Source: Eutrigla gurnardus (taxonomy: Eukaryota; Chordata; Actinopteri; Perciformes; Triglidae). Taken from it: 64,000 nucleotides of DNA. The DNA is taken from the NCBI GenBank assembly GCA_963514095.1, contig OY741275.1, forward strand, positions 5,629,389 through 5,693,388. Reading direction: 5' to 3'. This document shows positions 44,801 through 56,918 of this stretch, piece by piece. The notes under the pieces are model-generated. The model made no database searches. It was not told the DNA's origin and saw only the letters and a program-made list of their open reading frames with translations. The translations under genes and the position numbers were made by a program. Every line of letters starts with the position of its first letter. The first letter of the stretch is position 1.

Positions 44801-45887
44801 CAAACAGGATCAGCTTTTTCTCCATAGTTTATTCAACAAAGTATTTTCATCTGTAGACAAAAATAGTTTGCGCCTGCCTTCTCATGCAAAAGGCTCAGAG
44901 ACAGCAGGAACGACCCTGAGTCTAGCAGGAATCTCCCTTTTAAAGGAGACTCTACTGTAGACAAAAGACGGGTCATGTCTTACAAAGGCAATATGTACAG
45001 AACACAGATGTCATAATGTCCTCTGAAGTTATCTCATGTCATGTGGCACTCATGCTCATATCAACTGACTACGCACAAACAGGCCACAAAAAAGCCTTTT
45101 ATATTATGAAAGAATAAATCATAAGCTCTTCTTCGTTGCAGTTACTTGCAGCAAGCAATTCTTCATTGCACATGCATGTGGAAATAGTAAACAAAGCAAT
45201 GTTGATCAAACAAAACAATCATACTATTAAAAGCATAAGCTAAACAATTCATATCAGGAGAAGCCACCATGGTACCAGGAACAGCACCTCTTTACCAGGA
45301 GAATACAACCTTCCATAACTCTACTGATAACATGTCTGCTATGATCACAATAATCATAAAGGATTGGAATAGTCACATAAAAATGACAATAAATGGGTGG
45401 GGGAAAAAAAACACAGAATTCTAATTCAGGGCCCCATACAGTACCGCTGCTGGCCATTTTGGGGCCCTAAGCATAATTCCTTTATGATGCCCCGCCCCCC
45501 GTTTGGATTATGCTAGAAGTTATTTGAAGCTTCTTGCTGCTTTTGTCTATGAAATATGGATATTCTTTTGGGTAGGGTCTATGGGCGTTATTTATTTATT
45601 TATTTATTTGCCAGGAATGGTCCATTCCTCTCCCTGCCCTAAATATGTGTGTCTATAGTGTATTTCTTCTGTACCATTTATGTTTTTAACTTTCTCTTTC
45701 ACTACAGTAACTTTTTGACCGTCCTTTTCTCTGGTTTGAACTCCTCCGTTACTGCTGTTTGGGCAAACACAACATGTTTCTTGCTCAAACCATTGCGGAG
45801 TTATGGTTATCTTACATGATCTTTTGTAGCGTATACGCTATAATTGGGTCTCAGAGGGAACCAAACGTCATTAAATAGTTTAACACT
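44801..45887. other. Unrecognised intergenic DNA
   Basis: No gene, splice pattern or clear element found up to the target duplication of the solo LTR. Confidence 0.5.
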
Positions 45888-46540
45888 CCTTTTGTCACAC
45901 CGGTATGTCAAGTGGAGTTATTTTGTCCTGTCTCCATGTCTGTCTTGTCATTTCCTGTTTTATTTTGGAAAGTAACTCTCCTCTCGTTTCAGGTCACTTG
46001 CCATTCCTCATGTGCCCCAGTCTGACGTCACCCTTGATTCCTGATTGTCTCCACCTGTCACCCATTACCCTCATGTGTTAAATAGTCTGCGTCTCCCTTT
46101 TGTCCTGTGCGTGTGTGTCTTGTCGTGTGTCGAGAGTCGCCAGCTATCAAGTCAAGTCAAAGTCTGAGAATTCCAGTAGTCTGCCTCATTAGAGGGTTTT
46201 TTGTTGGCCTTTGCCTTTGTATTAGTGATGGTGAGATGAAGCCTCATGAGGCATCGAACCACTTGAGCCAATTGGTTCGAGAACGGGTTCATTTCTCGAA
46301 GCTTCATGTGCACTAGTGATGGTGAGATGAAGCCTCTTGAAACATCAAAGCCTCTCAGCCAGATGAACCACCAAAGTGGTTCGACCCCAAAGCTTCAAAT
46401 ATGTACGCTAGGGACACCTAGTGGTGAATGAAATTATGAAGAAAGTAAAAGAGTTTCCAGTCAACCTAACATAAGATGTTTGCTATATGTGCCGATCCAA
46501 CATCAAATCATTTGAGAATTAAAGTCATCTTGGTGATACA

Positions 46541-47681
46541 TATGGCAAGCCGTTTTAACATTTAATAGCTAGACTGAATATGTATTGTAGATATCTGTAA
46601 TTCAATTCTTCCTAGTCATAAAGAACATTTCAGATATCCACAATGACATTCTTCCTATCCACAATTGTCATTTCAGATATCCACAATGGCATTCTTCCTA
46701 GGACAAATGACGTCACTTTTGCCATTCATGTGTATTGGGCTTTCAGTTTCAGATATCCACAATTACATTCTAGATATCTAGAATGAACATTCTGGATATC
46801 TGCAATTGAATTCTTACTAGGAGAAACTCCCATTTCAGATATCTTCAATCCAATTGTTACTAGTCATAATTTTCATTTCAGATATCCAAAATGAAAAATT
46901 ATTCCAGATATCCAGAATGTAATTTTGAATATCCAAAAATACATTGTGACTAGTACAAATGTCATTATGGATATCCACAATTCGTATTATGACTAGTAGA
47001 AATGTAGTTTCAGATATCTACAATTAGAATTGTGACTAGGAACAATACAATTGCAGATATCCACAAATGTATTGTGGATATCTGTTGACAGGTAGACAGG
47101 ACAGCATTTTAATTTTTTTTTAATTATGACTAGTAACAATTGGATTGAAGATATCTGAAATGGGAGTTTCTCCTAGTAAGAATTCAATTGCAGATATCCA
47201 GAATGTTCATTCTAGATATCTAGAATGTAATTGTGGATATCTGAAACTGAAAGCCCAATACACATGAATGGCAAAAGTGACGTCATTTGTCCTAGGAAGA
47301 ATGCCATTGTGGATATCTGAAATGACAATTGTGGATAGGAAGAATGTCATTGTGGATATCTGAAATGTTCTTTTTGACTAGGAAGAATTGAATTACAGAT
47401 ATCTGCTATACATATCCAGTCTAGCTATTAAATGATAAAACGGCCACTTATACTTTTTAAGGATTTTTAGATATCTTAAATTTAATTTTGACTAGTACAA
47501 TCAAAGTTGTAGATATCTTAAAATATCATTTTTACTAGTAAGAATGTATTGTGGATATCTTTAATTACCATTTCTCCTAGTCCAAATTACATTTCTCCTA
47601 GGAGAAATGCTATTATGGATATCTAAAATATAATTACAGATAGGAGTGTGGTTCGATTAAATGTTAAAACGGCTTGCCATA
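46541..47681 (+). mobile_element. GATATC-rich foldback element, copy 1
   Basis: It begins TATGGCAAGCCGTTTTAACA and ends TGTTAAAACGGCTTGCCATA, flanked by GATACA (46535-46540, 47682-47687). The interior is itself an imperfect palindrome: the segment with CAATGACATTCTTCC, GACGTCACTTTTGCC and CTAGATATCTAG (about 46580-46870) returns inverted at about 47130-47420. It is made of GATATC, CTAG and ATTC/GAAT motifs every 20-40 bp. No coding sequence. Confidence 0.85.
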
Positions 47682-47749
47682 GATACATGTGTGTGAGTGT
47701 GCCTTTCATAAATAGTTCTGAACTCAAGATAGAAAATAACTCATTTGAT

Positions 47750-48130
47750 AAACCACAGACTTGGATTTGAACCTACAACACTTTGATAATGTGTCTCAGT
47801 CCTTAGACACTACACCACCCGAAACATGAGATAGGAGTAATACTTATAATGATATATAATAATAATAATTTGTAATATAAGTAATGGACGCATGGGGGTG
47901 GATCGTTGTAGCTCTATCTTAGATTCGAACTTGCAACACAAGTCCAACTTCTTAACCGCTACACCACTGCCTCTTTGTAGTATGACCAGCAGTAGAAATA
48001 ATTACAATAATGATGTATAATAATAATAATAATAATGATAAAGTGATATATTAGTCAAAGTGGTAGGCCAACACTGCAATTCCACCTTGGATTTGAACCT
48101 ACAATGCTTTGATAATGTGCCCATTTTTAT
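47750..48130 (-). repeat. Three tRNA-like modules in tandem
   Basis: On the minus strand near 47975-47905 the sequence reads GTGGTGTAGCGGTTAAGAAG, then about 40 bp on GTTCGAATCT, fitting pol III boxes A and B. A related module lies near 47825-47755 (GGTGGTGTAGTGTCTAAGG, GGTTCAAATCC), and a third has only the B-box side (GGTTCAAATCC, 48110-48085). AT-rich (AAT)n DNA separates them. No clean cloverleaf can be drawn, so these are SINE or tRNA-derived relics. Confidence 0.6.
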
Positions 48131-48368
48131 AATAATGATGTATAAGAATATATAAGAATAATTAATAAGAATACTGATAAGCCCACAAGTTAGTATTCGT
48201 GTATGAGGCATTTTTATAGTCATAATGTCCCGCCAATTGTAAACCTGTATCACCGCGGTACCTGTATCGCGAAAAAGTAGCCCGAAACGAAGCCTCGCTC
48301 GTCATATGCTACGTCATTTTGCCGAGGTGAATCAGATCTCGACACGGAGCTTCGTTGGGGGAGGAGCC

Positions 48369-49339
48369 TATGGCAAGCCGTTTTAACATTTAATCGAACC
48401 ACACTCCTATCTGTAATTATATTTTAGATACCGGTATCCATAATAGCATTTCTCCTAGGAGAAATGTAATTTGGACTAGGAGAAATGGTAATTAAAGATA
48501 TCCACAATACATTCTTACTAGTAAAAATGATATTTTAAGATATCTACAACTTTGATTGTACTAGTCAAAATTAAATTTAAGATATCTAAAAATCCTTAAA
48601 AAGTATAAGTGGCCGTTTTATCATTTAATAGCTAGACTGGATATGTATAGCAGATATCTGTAATTCAATTCTTCCTAGTCAAAAAGAACATTTCAGATAT
48701 CCACAATGACATTCTTCCTATCCACAATTGTCATTTCAGATATCCACAATGGCATTCTTCCTAGGACAAATGACGTCACTTTTGCCATTCATGTGTATTG
48801 GGCTTTCAGTTTCAGATATCCACAATTACATTCTAGATATCTAGAATGAACATTCTGGATATCTGCAATTGAATTCTTACTAGGAGAAACTCCCATTTCA
48901 GATATCTTCAATCCAATTGTTACTAGTCATAATTAAAAAAAAATTAAAATGCTGTCCTGTCTACCTGTCAACAGATATCCACAATACATTTTGGATATCT
49001 GAAATGAAAATTATGACTAGTAACAATTGGATTGAAGATATCTGAAATGGGAGTTTCTCCTAGTAAGAATTCAATTGCAGATATCCAGAATGTTCATTCT
49101 AGATATCTAGAATGTAATTGTGGATATCTGAAACTGAAAGCCCAATACACATGAATGGCAAAAGTGACGTCATTTGTCCTAGGAAGAATGCCATTGTGGA
49201 TATCTGAAATGACAATTGTGGATAGGAAGAATGTCATTGTGGATATCTGAAATGTTCTTTATGACTAGGAAGAATTGAATTACAGATATCTACAATACAT
49301 ATTCAGTCTAGCTATTAAATGTTAAAACGGCTTGCCATA
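48369..49339 (-). mobile_element. GATATC-rich foldback element, copy 2 (inverted)
   Basis: It starts TATGGCAAGCCGTTTTAACA followed by AATCGAACCACACTCC, the reverse complement of the right end of copy 1, and ends with the reverse complement of copy 1's left end. It is thus the same family in the opposite direction. It lacks a visible target duplication: the left flank is GGAGCC, the right GTCTGC. Confidence 0.85.
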
Positions 49340-51370
49340 GTCTGCAGCCTTCGGAGGCTGCATTCGAAGGCCGCTTACGTCACAGAGCTGCGCGAAGGCT
49401 GTCCCAATTCGTCTAAATTCGAAGGCTCCTCCAAATGCGGCCGACAAATGTGTCCTCCTTTCCCCGTATTCGGAGGATGCACCGCTACTATCCTTCGCGG
49501 CCTCCCATATCCCAAGATGCTTTGCGCGCCGCTGTTCAACCAACAATGGCGGCGAAAGCAGCTCCGGCACCGGTAGCAGTGCCGAATACACATTTAAATA
49601 TAAGTAACGGGTTTTTGCTTAACGTCGGACGTTCAAGGGGCCTTAAAACACATTTGAGTGTTAAAATGCGTGAAGTTAATAATGCTAATATGTGTAGCCA
49701 CCGGAAGGTAGGGCCAGCTACGGTGATGTAGCTTAAGCCCCTACTGTGTTGATACGAGGAGCTCAGTTAACGTTAGCCTTTAAACGTAACGTAAGCCTAA
49801 AACCCTTCACTTTTAAATGTTACAAGCTCCGATGGTAACTTATGTTATTGTAACCGTGGAGCTGTTCAGTTAATTTGTTCTCGTCGTAAGTTGTGTAGGC
49901 TACAGTTCGCTCCTCTCGCAGCTGAATATATAACGTTAATCGATGGGTTGTGAGCCCCGCTGTATTTCTAGGCTGTAAAACTGTAAACGTTTGGATTGAA
50001 TACAGAGCTAACCTTAGGAGCATTATTACTGTTAATATCGTTATTATATCGTACAATCATTTTGCATGTTGACACAACAGGAAATGTGCTTTACATGTCG
50101 TTTTGTTGTAGAGAGCAAGGAGCAGACTGAGGATTTGATCAAACTCCGGGTCCGGGATGAGAACGACCACCTGTTGAGGCCAAGAACACAGGGCCACCGA
50201 CAGCAGCAAGAAAGAGGAAAACGGATGACTTGCTGGATTTGATCAGGGAGGACATGAAGTTACAGAGGGAGAGCGAGGAAACGAGAGAATATTTTCCAAA
50301 TATTGTATATAGTTAAATTAAAATCTTATAACCTTGTAACATTATCTGTTCCATTTCTTATTTACAACTAAAGTCATCTTTTGAACTGCTTTTCAGTGAC
50401 AAGAAAATAATTTATTTTTTGTGTAATTAACAAATATTTACAAAGTGGGTGTTCTTAACATGTAGAACTATTTACAAAAGATCAGCAGAAATAACTATTT
50501 ACAGAGAACATGTATACAGTGTTGACTGAGCAGGAGTCCCTGGTGGTGCTGCTGGACTGGATGGGATGCTAAGGACCCTGGAGTCTTCTGTCTCTGAGTG
50601 GGACATCATCTGGGAGGTGGGGGGTGTGGGATGCATGTCTCCACTGTCCACCACATCGTCCATCATCGGGGTTTGCAGGGCTGATGCAATCGACGGATGC
50701 CATGTCACTAAAATGTTTAAAAGAGAGGCAAGAATAAAATATTGAATTAAGTCAGGGTTATTTACAGGGCTCGTACACATTTTACTATTCAATTTAATCA
50801 CTTTATAAGACAAGCATTTAGACTAAAATTCAAGCACTTTTCAGACCTTGAAAAACAGCATTAAAATTACAGCATTTTCAAAGATTTTACATTTTAAGCA
50901 CCTGTACGAACCCTGTATTAAGGCCTATGGTTAAATGACATTATCCATGTCAATCTATACTTAATATGGCTCCTCACTTAGCGGTATCATTTATTAACGG
51001 GTATATTAATTACCACGTAGGCCTACTACGCTAGCTATGTATGAACATTAATATGGGTTAAAATAACGGCTTTAACGTTACCTCCCCACGGCTCTCTCCT
51101 CTTGCTCAAAAAAATAAAAATTAAATTAAAAGAAAAAAATATATATATATATTTTTAAAACTCTCCATCATGTTCGTCTGTCGTATTTTTGTTTTGACCG
51201 GTGTTTTTCCCGGGCTTAGCCGGCAGAAGTGATGACGTCGCGACGCAATCAGGAAATGCTCCGTAGGTTAGACCGTCCCGTTTACCGACGGTTGACCCAG
51301 CCTTCAGAGGAGTCTCCGAAGGTGTTGCCTCTGTAGACCGCGTAGGCTGGGTCCTCCGAAGGCTGCAGAC
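49340..51370 (+). mobile_element. PIF/Harbinger-like non-autonomous element
   Basis: Terminal inverted repeat: GTCTGCAGCCTTCGGAGG at 49340 and its reverse complement ending at 51370. A coding remnant near 50200-50290 on the plus strand reads RKRKTDDLLDLIREDMKLQR, like the tail of the Myb/SANT-like protein of Harbinger elements. No DDE nuclease is present. Target duplications are not clear, so the class is provisional. Confidence 0.55.
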
Positions 51371-52226
51371 CCTGAATTGGGACACAGCAAGAGTGTGATG
51401 CATTGCATTTTTGTGTCTGTTATGTCTGTTGGGAATGACTATGAATTACAAAAAATGGATGACCAAATAATTACTTAAAGATCATTCAAGCCGTTATATT
51501 ATTCTATACAGACAGTGTGGTAACAGGGAGAAGACATTGGGGGAAACTGATCCCGGGCTGGGAGTCAAATCCGGGACCGTCGCGTCGAGGACGTTGAGCC
51601 TCTGTACATGAGGCGGCTGCCCTAACCACTGCGCCACCGGCCTCCCTATGATGAAATCATTTCTGTACATAAATGATCACATATGTGTATGATAAATTGT
51701 TTGAATGTATTCTGTGTGTGTACATTTCCCCAAATGGTAAAATCATCACTCTCCTAAATCTCTCTCTCCCTAAACTCTCCAAACTATCTCCAAATTATAT
51801 AAACGCTATCCAAACTCTAGTATCCAAACTCCCCAAGCTATCCAAACTCTCAACTGACCGCAACTCTGCTTCAAAACCCACATTTTGAATGGAGCCTGAG
51901 GGTTCTATAGCTTTAAAACTTCGCGGCAAACTCTGAACCACTTCCCGAAGCAATCACGTGGTACAGCCGGGCAGCGAGGCTTCGGACGTCATCATTTTTG
52001 GCCCCTCCCCTAAATGAAGCAAGCCTCGATACGCGCTTCGCGGAAACGCCCCCTCCATTACTCGACACGCTTCGAAGCCTCGGCCCATCTCGTAACATCA
52101 CTACTTTGTATTATTTCATAGCGTGTTTAAGTTAGAAGTCCTCGTATCTAGTTATAGTTTTTCCCTCTCCGGAGACGTTTTATGTTAGACCTGTTTCCCC
52201 CTTATAGATAGTAGGTTTTTTTTGTT

Positions 52227-52592
52227 ATCAGTAGCAGTGATGGGCAAAGGGAAGCTTCGAAACAGTTCGAAGCGATGTTTCCGTATGTGTTGAAGCCTTG
52301 AAACGAATATGAAACCTGACTCTAAGGTGGCATCTGGTGGCCACTTCTGTGAACTACATGTCTGGCCAAAGAAAACTCCTAATTATGTGCCACTATGAAA
52401 AGAGCCGGTCTTAGGTTTCCTTAATTTAAGTAGAATACAGGTTGAATTAAAGAAACATTGTTATATGCAATACAATAATCAAAGATTTTTATTCAGAAAT
52501 AATATTTGTTCAGCTTTTTTTTGAGCTGAGTCTGTTTCTTTTTTTGGATAACACTTCCCCTGCTTTTGAAAAAATCCTTTCACAGGGTACAC
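52227..52592 (-). mobile_element. hAT fragment with transposase C-terminal end
   Basis: The left side starts CAGTGATGGGCAAAGGGAAGC, a hAT-type end. At 52592-52480 the minus strand codes for VPCERIFSKAGEVLSKKRNR, the hAT C-terminal dimerisation motif, then shifts frame in an A-rich run before EQILFLNKN. It lies inside the solo LTR. No matching right terminus is seen. Confidence 0.7.
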
Positions 52593-52778
52593 TTTTAGTT
52601 TAGAACTTTGTTTTGTTTTGTCCCCTTAGCTCATAGGGTTTTTTGTTGTAAGTTTTCATAGCCATCCCTCCTTTGAGGCGTCTTCTGTTTTGTACTCCTT
52701 TGCAGCCTGAATAAAGTCCTGTGTTTTTGAAATCTCTGCATCCGAGTCCTATCCCTGTGTCCTGGGCGTGACACCTTT

Positions 52779-53267
52779 TTTAGGAAGGGATAGAAAATGT
52801 AAACAAAACAGTGAACATACGTACGTCCACTTTAATTAAATAGGCAAGAACTGTATGTCTCCACTGATTACACACGGCAGCCTTTGGTGAAATGTAGCCA
52901 GACTTTTGATCGCTTCCTCCTCTCCATGATGCTGCCTCGTTGTTTGTAGGTCGTCGGTGCACGCAGGGTCGTCGCAGAGAGAGTGACGCAATGTACTGCG
53001 ACGCAAAATTTCGAGTAAACCGGAAAACGAATCGTTAAGAAGATAATCGATAAAGTTGGAGGCGTAGGATTCCGATGGAATTGGTTAGTTGGAGCCCGTT
53101 CTGAGTACGAACCGGTTCTTAATTCCCACCCCTAGTGGTTATCAGAAGTTCTGTGGCATTTTGACACTCCTTAGCGCAAATTTCACACTGACTCTCTGAT
53201 CTGTCGTCAGCCCTGGTCACCACACTGCTCCATGCGCCCATGCCAGGCATTTCACCATGTTTAGCCG
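52779..53267. other. Unrecognised DNA between LTR and Gypsy fragments
   Basis: No gene recognised. GAACCGGTTCTTAATTCCCACCCCTAGTGG near 53110-53140 resembles the terminus of another DNA element. Confidence 0.4.
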
Positions 53268-53279
53268 GTGAGTCTAAAC

Positions 53280-53455
53280 ACCCTCAAACCAGCCTGGCCG
53301 GACTTAAGGGCTTTTGAGTTGAAAGACCAGGAGCTTAAAAGACAACAGGCTGAGGGATACAATAGACGACACAGAGCATGTGAGACACCACCTCTCAAGC
53401 CAGGTCAGAAGGTTTGGATACGGAACACAAGATACACAGGAGTTGTCTCTGGCTC
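53280..53455 (+). pseudogene. Gypsy-type integrase C-terminal fragment
   Basis: The plus frame reads LRAFELKDQELKRQQAEGYN, RRHRACETPPLKPGQKVWI, typical of the region after the integrase core in one Ty3/Gypsy lineage. It then runs directly into a different Gypsy fragment at about 53467, so two retrotransposons are fused here. Confidence 0.65.
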
Positions 53456-53466
53456 AGCAGGGACAC

Positions 53467-54729
53467 CGTCACTGCTTGGCCTGTTCCGGACTCCCACAAG
53501 GAACTTCAACGATTCATGGGCTTCGCCAATTTTTACCGGAGGTTCATCTGCGGTTACAGCACGGTGGCAGCCCCCCTCTCAGCCCTCACGTCCTCGAAAG
53601 TGCTCTTCCGGTGGATGTCAGCCACCCAGGACGCCTTCAAGGCCCTAAAGACACGGTTCACCTCGTACCCCATTCTGGTCATGCCAGACCCCGAACAGCA
53701 GTTCGTGGTCGAGGTAGATGACTCCGATGTGAGAGTCGGGGATGTACTTTCCCAGAGGTCCGCTACTGACCAGAAGCTCCCTGTCCCGGCAGTTCCAGGA
53801 AGAGGAGGAGGAGGACTCTGCTGGCCCGGATACTATCCTTCCAAAAGAACCAGGAGATGGAGACGGCGCTTTGTGCATGTCATCCCAGCACCCTTCATCC
53901 TGGTCCAAGCGACTCCTGTGGGTGGAGTACACCCAAAACACCCTGACCAGCTCTGCCACGGGTCTCTCCCCTTTCCAGTGGTCCTACAGCTTTCAGCCCC
54001 CCCTGTTCCCATCTCTGGAGAGAGAAGCTTCCTGCCCCTCTGTCCAAGCCTTCATCCGCTGGTGTCGTCAGACCTGGGTCCAGGCCCGCACTGCTCTCCT
54101 CCGAGCTGCCGGCCGCTACGCATCTGCCGCCAACCGTCGTCTCTCCCAGTCTCCGGTATATCAGCCAGGGGACAAGGTCTGGCTCTCTACCCGAGACCTC
54201 GCCCTGAAAGTGGAGTCCAAAAAGCTGGTCCCACGGTTAATCGGGCCCTTCGAGATTGAGGAGGTCATAAACCCGATGGCCGTGCGGCTCAAGCTCCCCC
54301 GTTCCATGCGGGTTCATCCCACCTTTCACGTGTCAAGAGAGATAGTGCCCTGGTTCCTGTGACGCCTCCTCCTCCTCCCCCCTTGCCATATCGATGGGGG
54401 TCCCGCCTACATGTTCCGCCGCCTCCTTCTGTCCCGTCGTCACGGCAGAGGGATGCAATACCTGGTGGATTGGGAGGGTTATGGTCCTGAAACAAGGTCC
54501 TGGGTCCCAGTGAGGGACGTGCGGGATCGGGCCCTCATCAAAAAGTTCTATCAGGAACATCCAGACCAGCCCACCAGGACCAGCTGCATCCCCAGACCTC
54601 AGGGTCGCCCTCCTCGGTCACCCCCTCTTCCTGACCCCTCCAGCGACGATTCTGAGGAGAATGGCGCCAGTTCTGAAGATCCCTCCTCGGACGAGGGAGA
54701 CGAGCACCCGGGAGCCCAGGAGAGCAGGA
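53467..54729 (+). pseudogene. Ty3/Gypsy pol fragments with chromodomain
   Basis: Three blocks in different plus frames. 53467-53785: end of reverse transcriptase and start of RNase H (KELQRFMGFANFYRRFICGY, FVVEVDDSDVRVGDVLSQRS). After a large deletion, about 53890-54362: end of integrase (NTLTSSATGLSPFQ, YQPGDKVWLSTRDLALKVES, LIGPFEIEEVINPMAVRLK). About 54411-54560: a chromodomain-like block (GMQYLVDWEGYGPETRSWVP). Frame changes and loss of the RNase H-integrase middle show it is dead. Order matches a chromovirus-type element. Confidence 0.8.
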
Positions 54730-55387
54730 TGGAGGTTGATGTCTCTGACGTGATGCTGAAGTTTGTTCCAGTAGGCCTGCACAATGGTAAGAAAACAATC
54801 AGCACTGTTCTGGATGATGGATCCGAAAGAACAATCATACTACCAGCTGCTGTACGTCACCAGGGTCTCAAGGGTAAGGAAGAAATCCTGTCCCTGAGGA
54901 CGATTAAACAGGACAAGTTGCAATTAAAGGGAGCTACCATCTCTCTCAAAGTGTCACCCATGATAAAGAAAGGGGTGAAACATGACATTCAACATGCTTT
55001 TACAGCAGCAGACCTGAATCTGGCTGAAAATCTGAAACAAAGCTACCAACCCTTGAGAGACATTCCCTTGCACTCCTACAGTAGAGTCAAGCCTATGCTA
55101 CTCATCGGTTCTGACAACCCTCACTTGATAACACCAGTATCCCCAGTCTGGTCTGGTGGACCTGTAGCTGTGTGCACGGCTCTGGGATGGGCTGTGCAGG
55201 GACCTGCCACCTTCCTGCAGCATTCATCAGTTAAGAATAATCATTCCTCTCTCTGTTGGAAGAGCTACATCAAAATGTTGAAAGGCTCTGGAAGCTAGAC
55301 ACATTATCATTCAGAAACAGTAAAGAGGTGATCCACTCTGGTGGAGATAAACTAGCTATGCAACAACTGGAGCAGAAGACCATCAGA

Positions 55388-56237
55388 TGGCCCTTTTCCA
55401 CGAGGCATTTTGAGCGCCAGTTCGGAGCCGGTGCCCAATCGCGAACCAGTTCTTCCTGTTTCCACAGACAGGGATAGGGTTAGGGACTGGGGGCGGGGTA
55501 AACGCTCAAGGCTACGGGGGAAAATACGCCACTGCAGAGTTTTACTAACGTTACTGTTCCCGGTAAGTTTAATTTTTAAATTGTTTCACCTCGTTGCAAA
55601 CCAACGACACATTTCTGTTTAGTTTAACAAGCTAGTGATTACATTCGTAACAGCAGTAACTAGTGGCTATGCTTCCACGGGTAATGTAAGCTGACCGGCT
55701 AGCTAGCCAGCTAGCATGATGTTGCTAACAACAACGTTAGCATGCCACTTTCTGACTGCCGTTGGCTCACATAACGTTACCAACTACCAACGTGACTTAA
55801 CATCTGTGTTCACAGCGTCGTGGACACGTTTGTGATTAAACCGCTGTTCTCTGGTTTGTGTTTGTAGAGCTGTCGGACATCGGCGATATTGAGGTCCAAC
55901 CTGCAGATGACTAAACATCAAACACTCTGATCTAATGATCACACACTGTTCTACACTTTAAAAAATGTTGTGGTTTTAGTATTTTGTGTATTTTATTGTT
56001 ATTGTATTATTTGCCAAAATAAACACTTTTTCTGAAGAGACATGTCTGCTATGCTTGAAATTAGCGCTGCGGGGAAACCTCAGACGTATACAGTGACGTA
56101 ATGACGTGGCTCTCTGGGCTCTCTAGCCGGTGGAAACGCAAACAGGTTCTCAGAAGGTTCGCAAGTTGAACCAACTGCGAACCAGCACGGCACCGGCCCG
56201 GTTCTTGAACTAGGTTCGCGTTGGTGGAAAAGGGGTA
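55388..56237. mobile_element. 850-bp TIR element inserted in Pao pol
   Basis: It starts TGGCCCTTTTCCAC and ends GTGGAAAAGGGGTA, with a 3-bp AGA duplication (55385-55387, 56238-56240). The Pao frame reads KTIR before it and VTVDG after it, which fixes the insertion site. The interior codes only for a scrap (ELSDIGDIEVQPADD near 55870-55912). A 3-bp duplication suggests PIF/Harbinger, but that is inference. Confidence 0.75.
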
Positions 56238-56862
56238 AGAGTCACAGTTGACGGTGTGTCCCACTATGATATTCCGCTGTTTCGTAAACCAAATGCACCC
56301 GCAGCTGTGATGGCTCTCCTCAGAGCAACAGAGCGCCGCCTTGCTACTAACCCTGAACAAGCTGCGTACAATGAGGAGATACACAAATTGGAGAAAGCTG
56401 GTTATGCTGCCATGATCAACGCTAATGAGGTGAGCAGGACAGAGGAGTCATGGTTTCTCCCCATCTTGTTTATCATAATGGTAAAGCCAGAGTTGTCTTC
56501 AACTGCTCATTTAACTATCAACAAGCCTGCCTCAATAACAACCTGCTTCCTGGTCTTACTTTGAGTGCACCACTGCTTGGTGTGCTACTGTGGTTCAGAG
56601 AACACGCTGTGGCCATCAGTGGAGAGATAAACCAGTGTTTCATCAGGTGCGTCTCCTCCCTGAAGACCAGCCCCTCCTCCGCTTCTTGTGCCGTGATGGA
56701 GAGGAAGACTGCAGCCCAAAGGTCTACGAGTGGCATGTTTTGCCATTTGGTACTACCTGCAGCCCATGCTGTGCATCTTATACTTTACAGCATCATGTGC
56801 AAGAACACCATGAGAGCAGTGAAGATGTGGTCCAATCTGTGCTTCAAGCATTTCATGTAGAT

Positions 56863-56918
56863 TTTTTTTGGATTGGATTTATATGGCGCTTTTCAAGATA
56901 CTCAAAGCGCTCTGACAG
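56863..56918. mobile_element. 56-bp insertion in Pao reverse transcriptase
   Basis: The insert GGATTGGATTTATATGGCGC...AAGCGCTC lies between two GTAGAT copies (56857-56862, 56919-56924). Removing it restores the reading FHVDNCLQS across the active-site region. The ATGGCGCTTTTCAAGATAC motif is a common fish SINE or DNA-element end. Confidence 0.75.

Larger units (their letters stand above)
46223..52103. mobile_element. 5.9-kb hAT-like composite with 8-bp target duplication
   Basis: It begins TAGTGATGGTGAGATG and ends GTAACATCACTA, and is flanked by a perfect CTTTGTAT duplication (46215-46222, 52104-52111), the 8-bp signature of hAT transposition. A second TAGTGATGGTGAGATG start occurs at 46316, so the left terminus is doubled. 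The interior is filled by other elements (46541-47681, 48369-49339, 49340-51370). No hAT transposase gene is inside, so it must have moved in trans. Its right arm matches 1-581. Confidence 0.85.
45893..52773 (+). mobile_element. Solo LTR split by later insertions
   Basis: It starts TGTCACACCGG and ends GGGCGTGACA, flanked by a perfect CCTTT duplication (45888-45892, 52774-52778). Its own DNA is 45893-46222, about 52104-52226 and about 52593-52773. A poly(A) signal (GCCTGAATAAAGTCC) lies near the 3' end, so the LTR is on the plus strand. It is probably a Ty3/Gypsy LTR. No internal coding remains between LTR ends. Confidence 0.8.

Noticed and set aside
47905..47980. Functional tRNA gene
   Set aside because: A- and B-box words are present but no full cloverleaf or acceptor stem pairing can be drawn; read as tRNA-derived relics.
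49322..49731. Several 70-98-codon frames on both strands
   Set aside because: GC-rich terminal region of a TIR element; no homology recognised.
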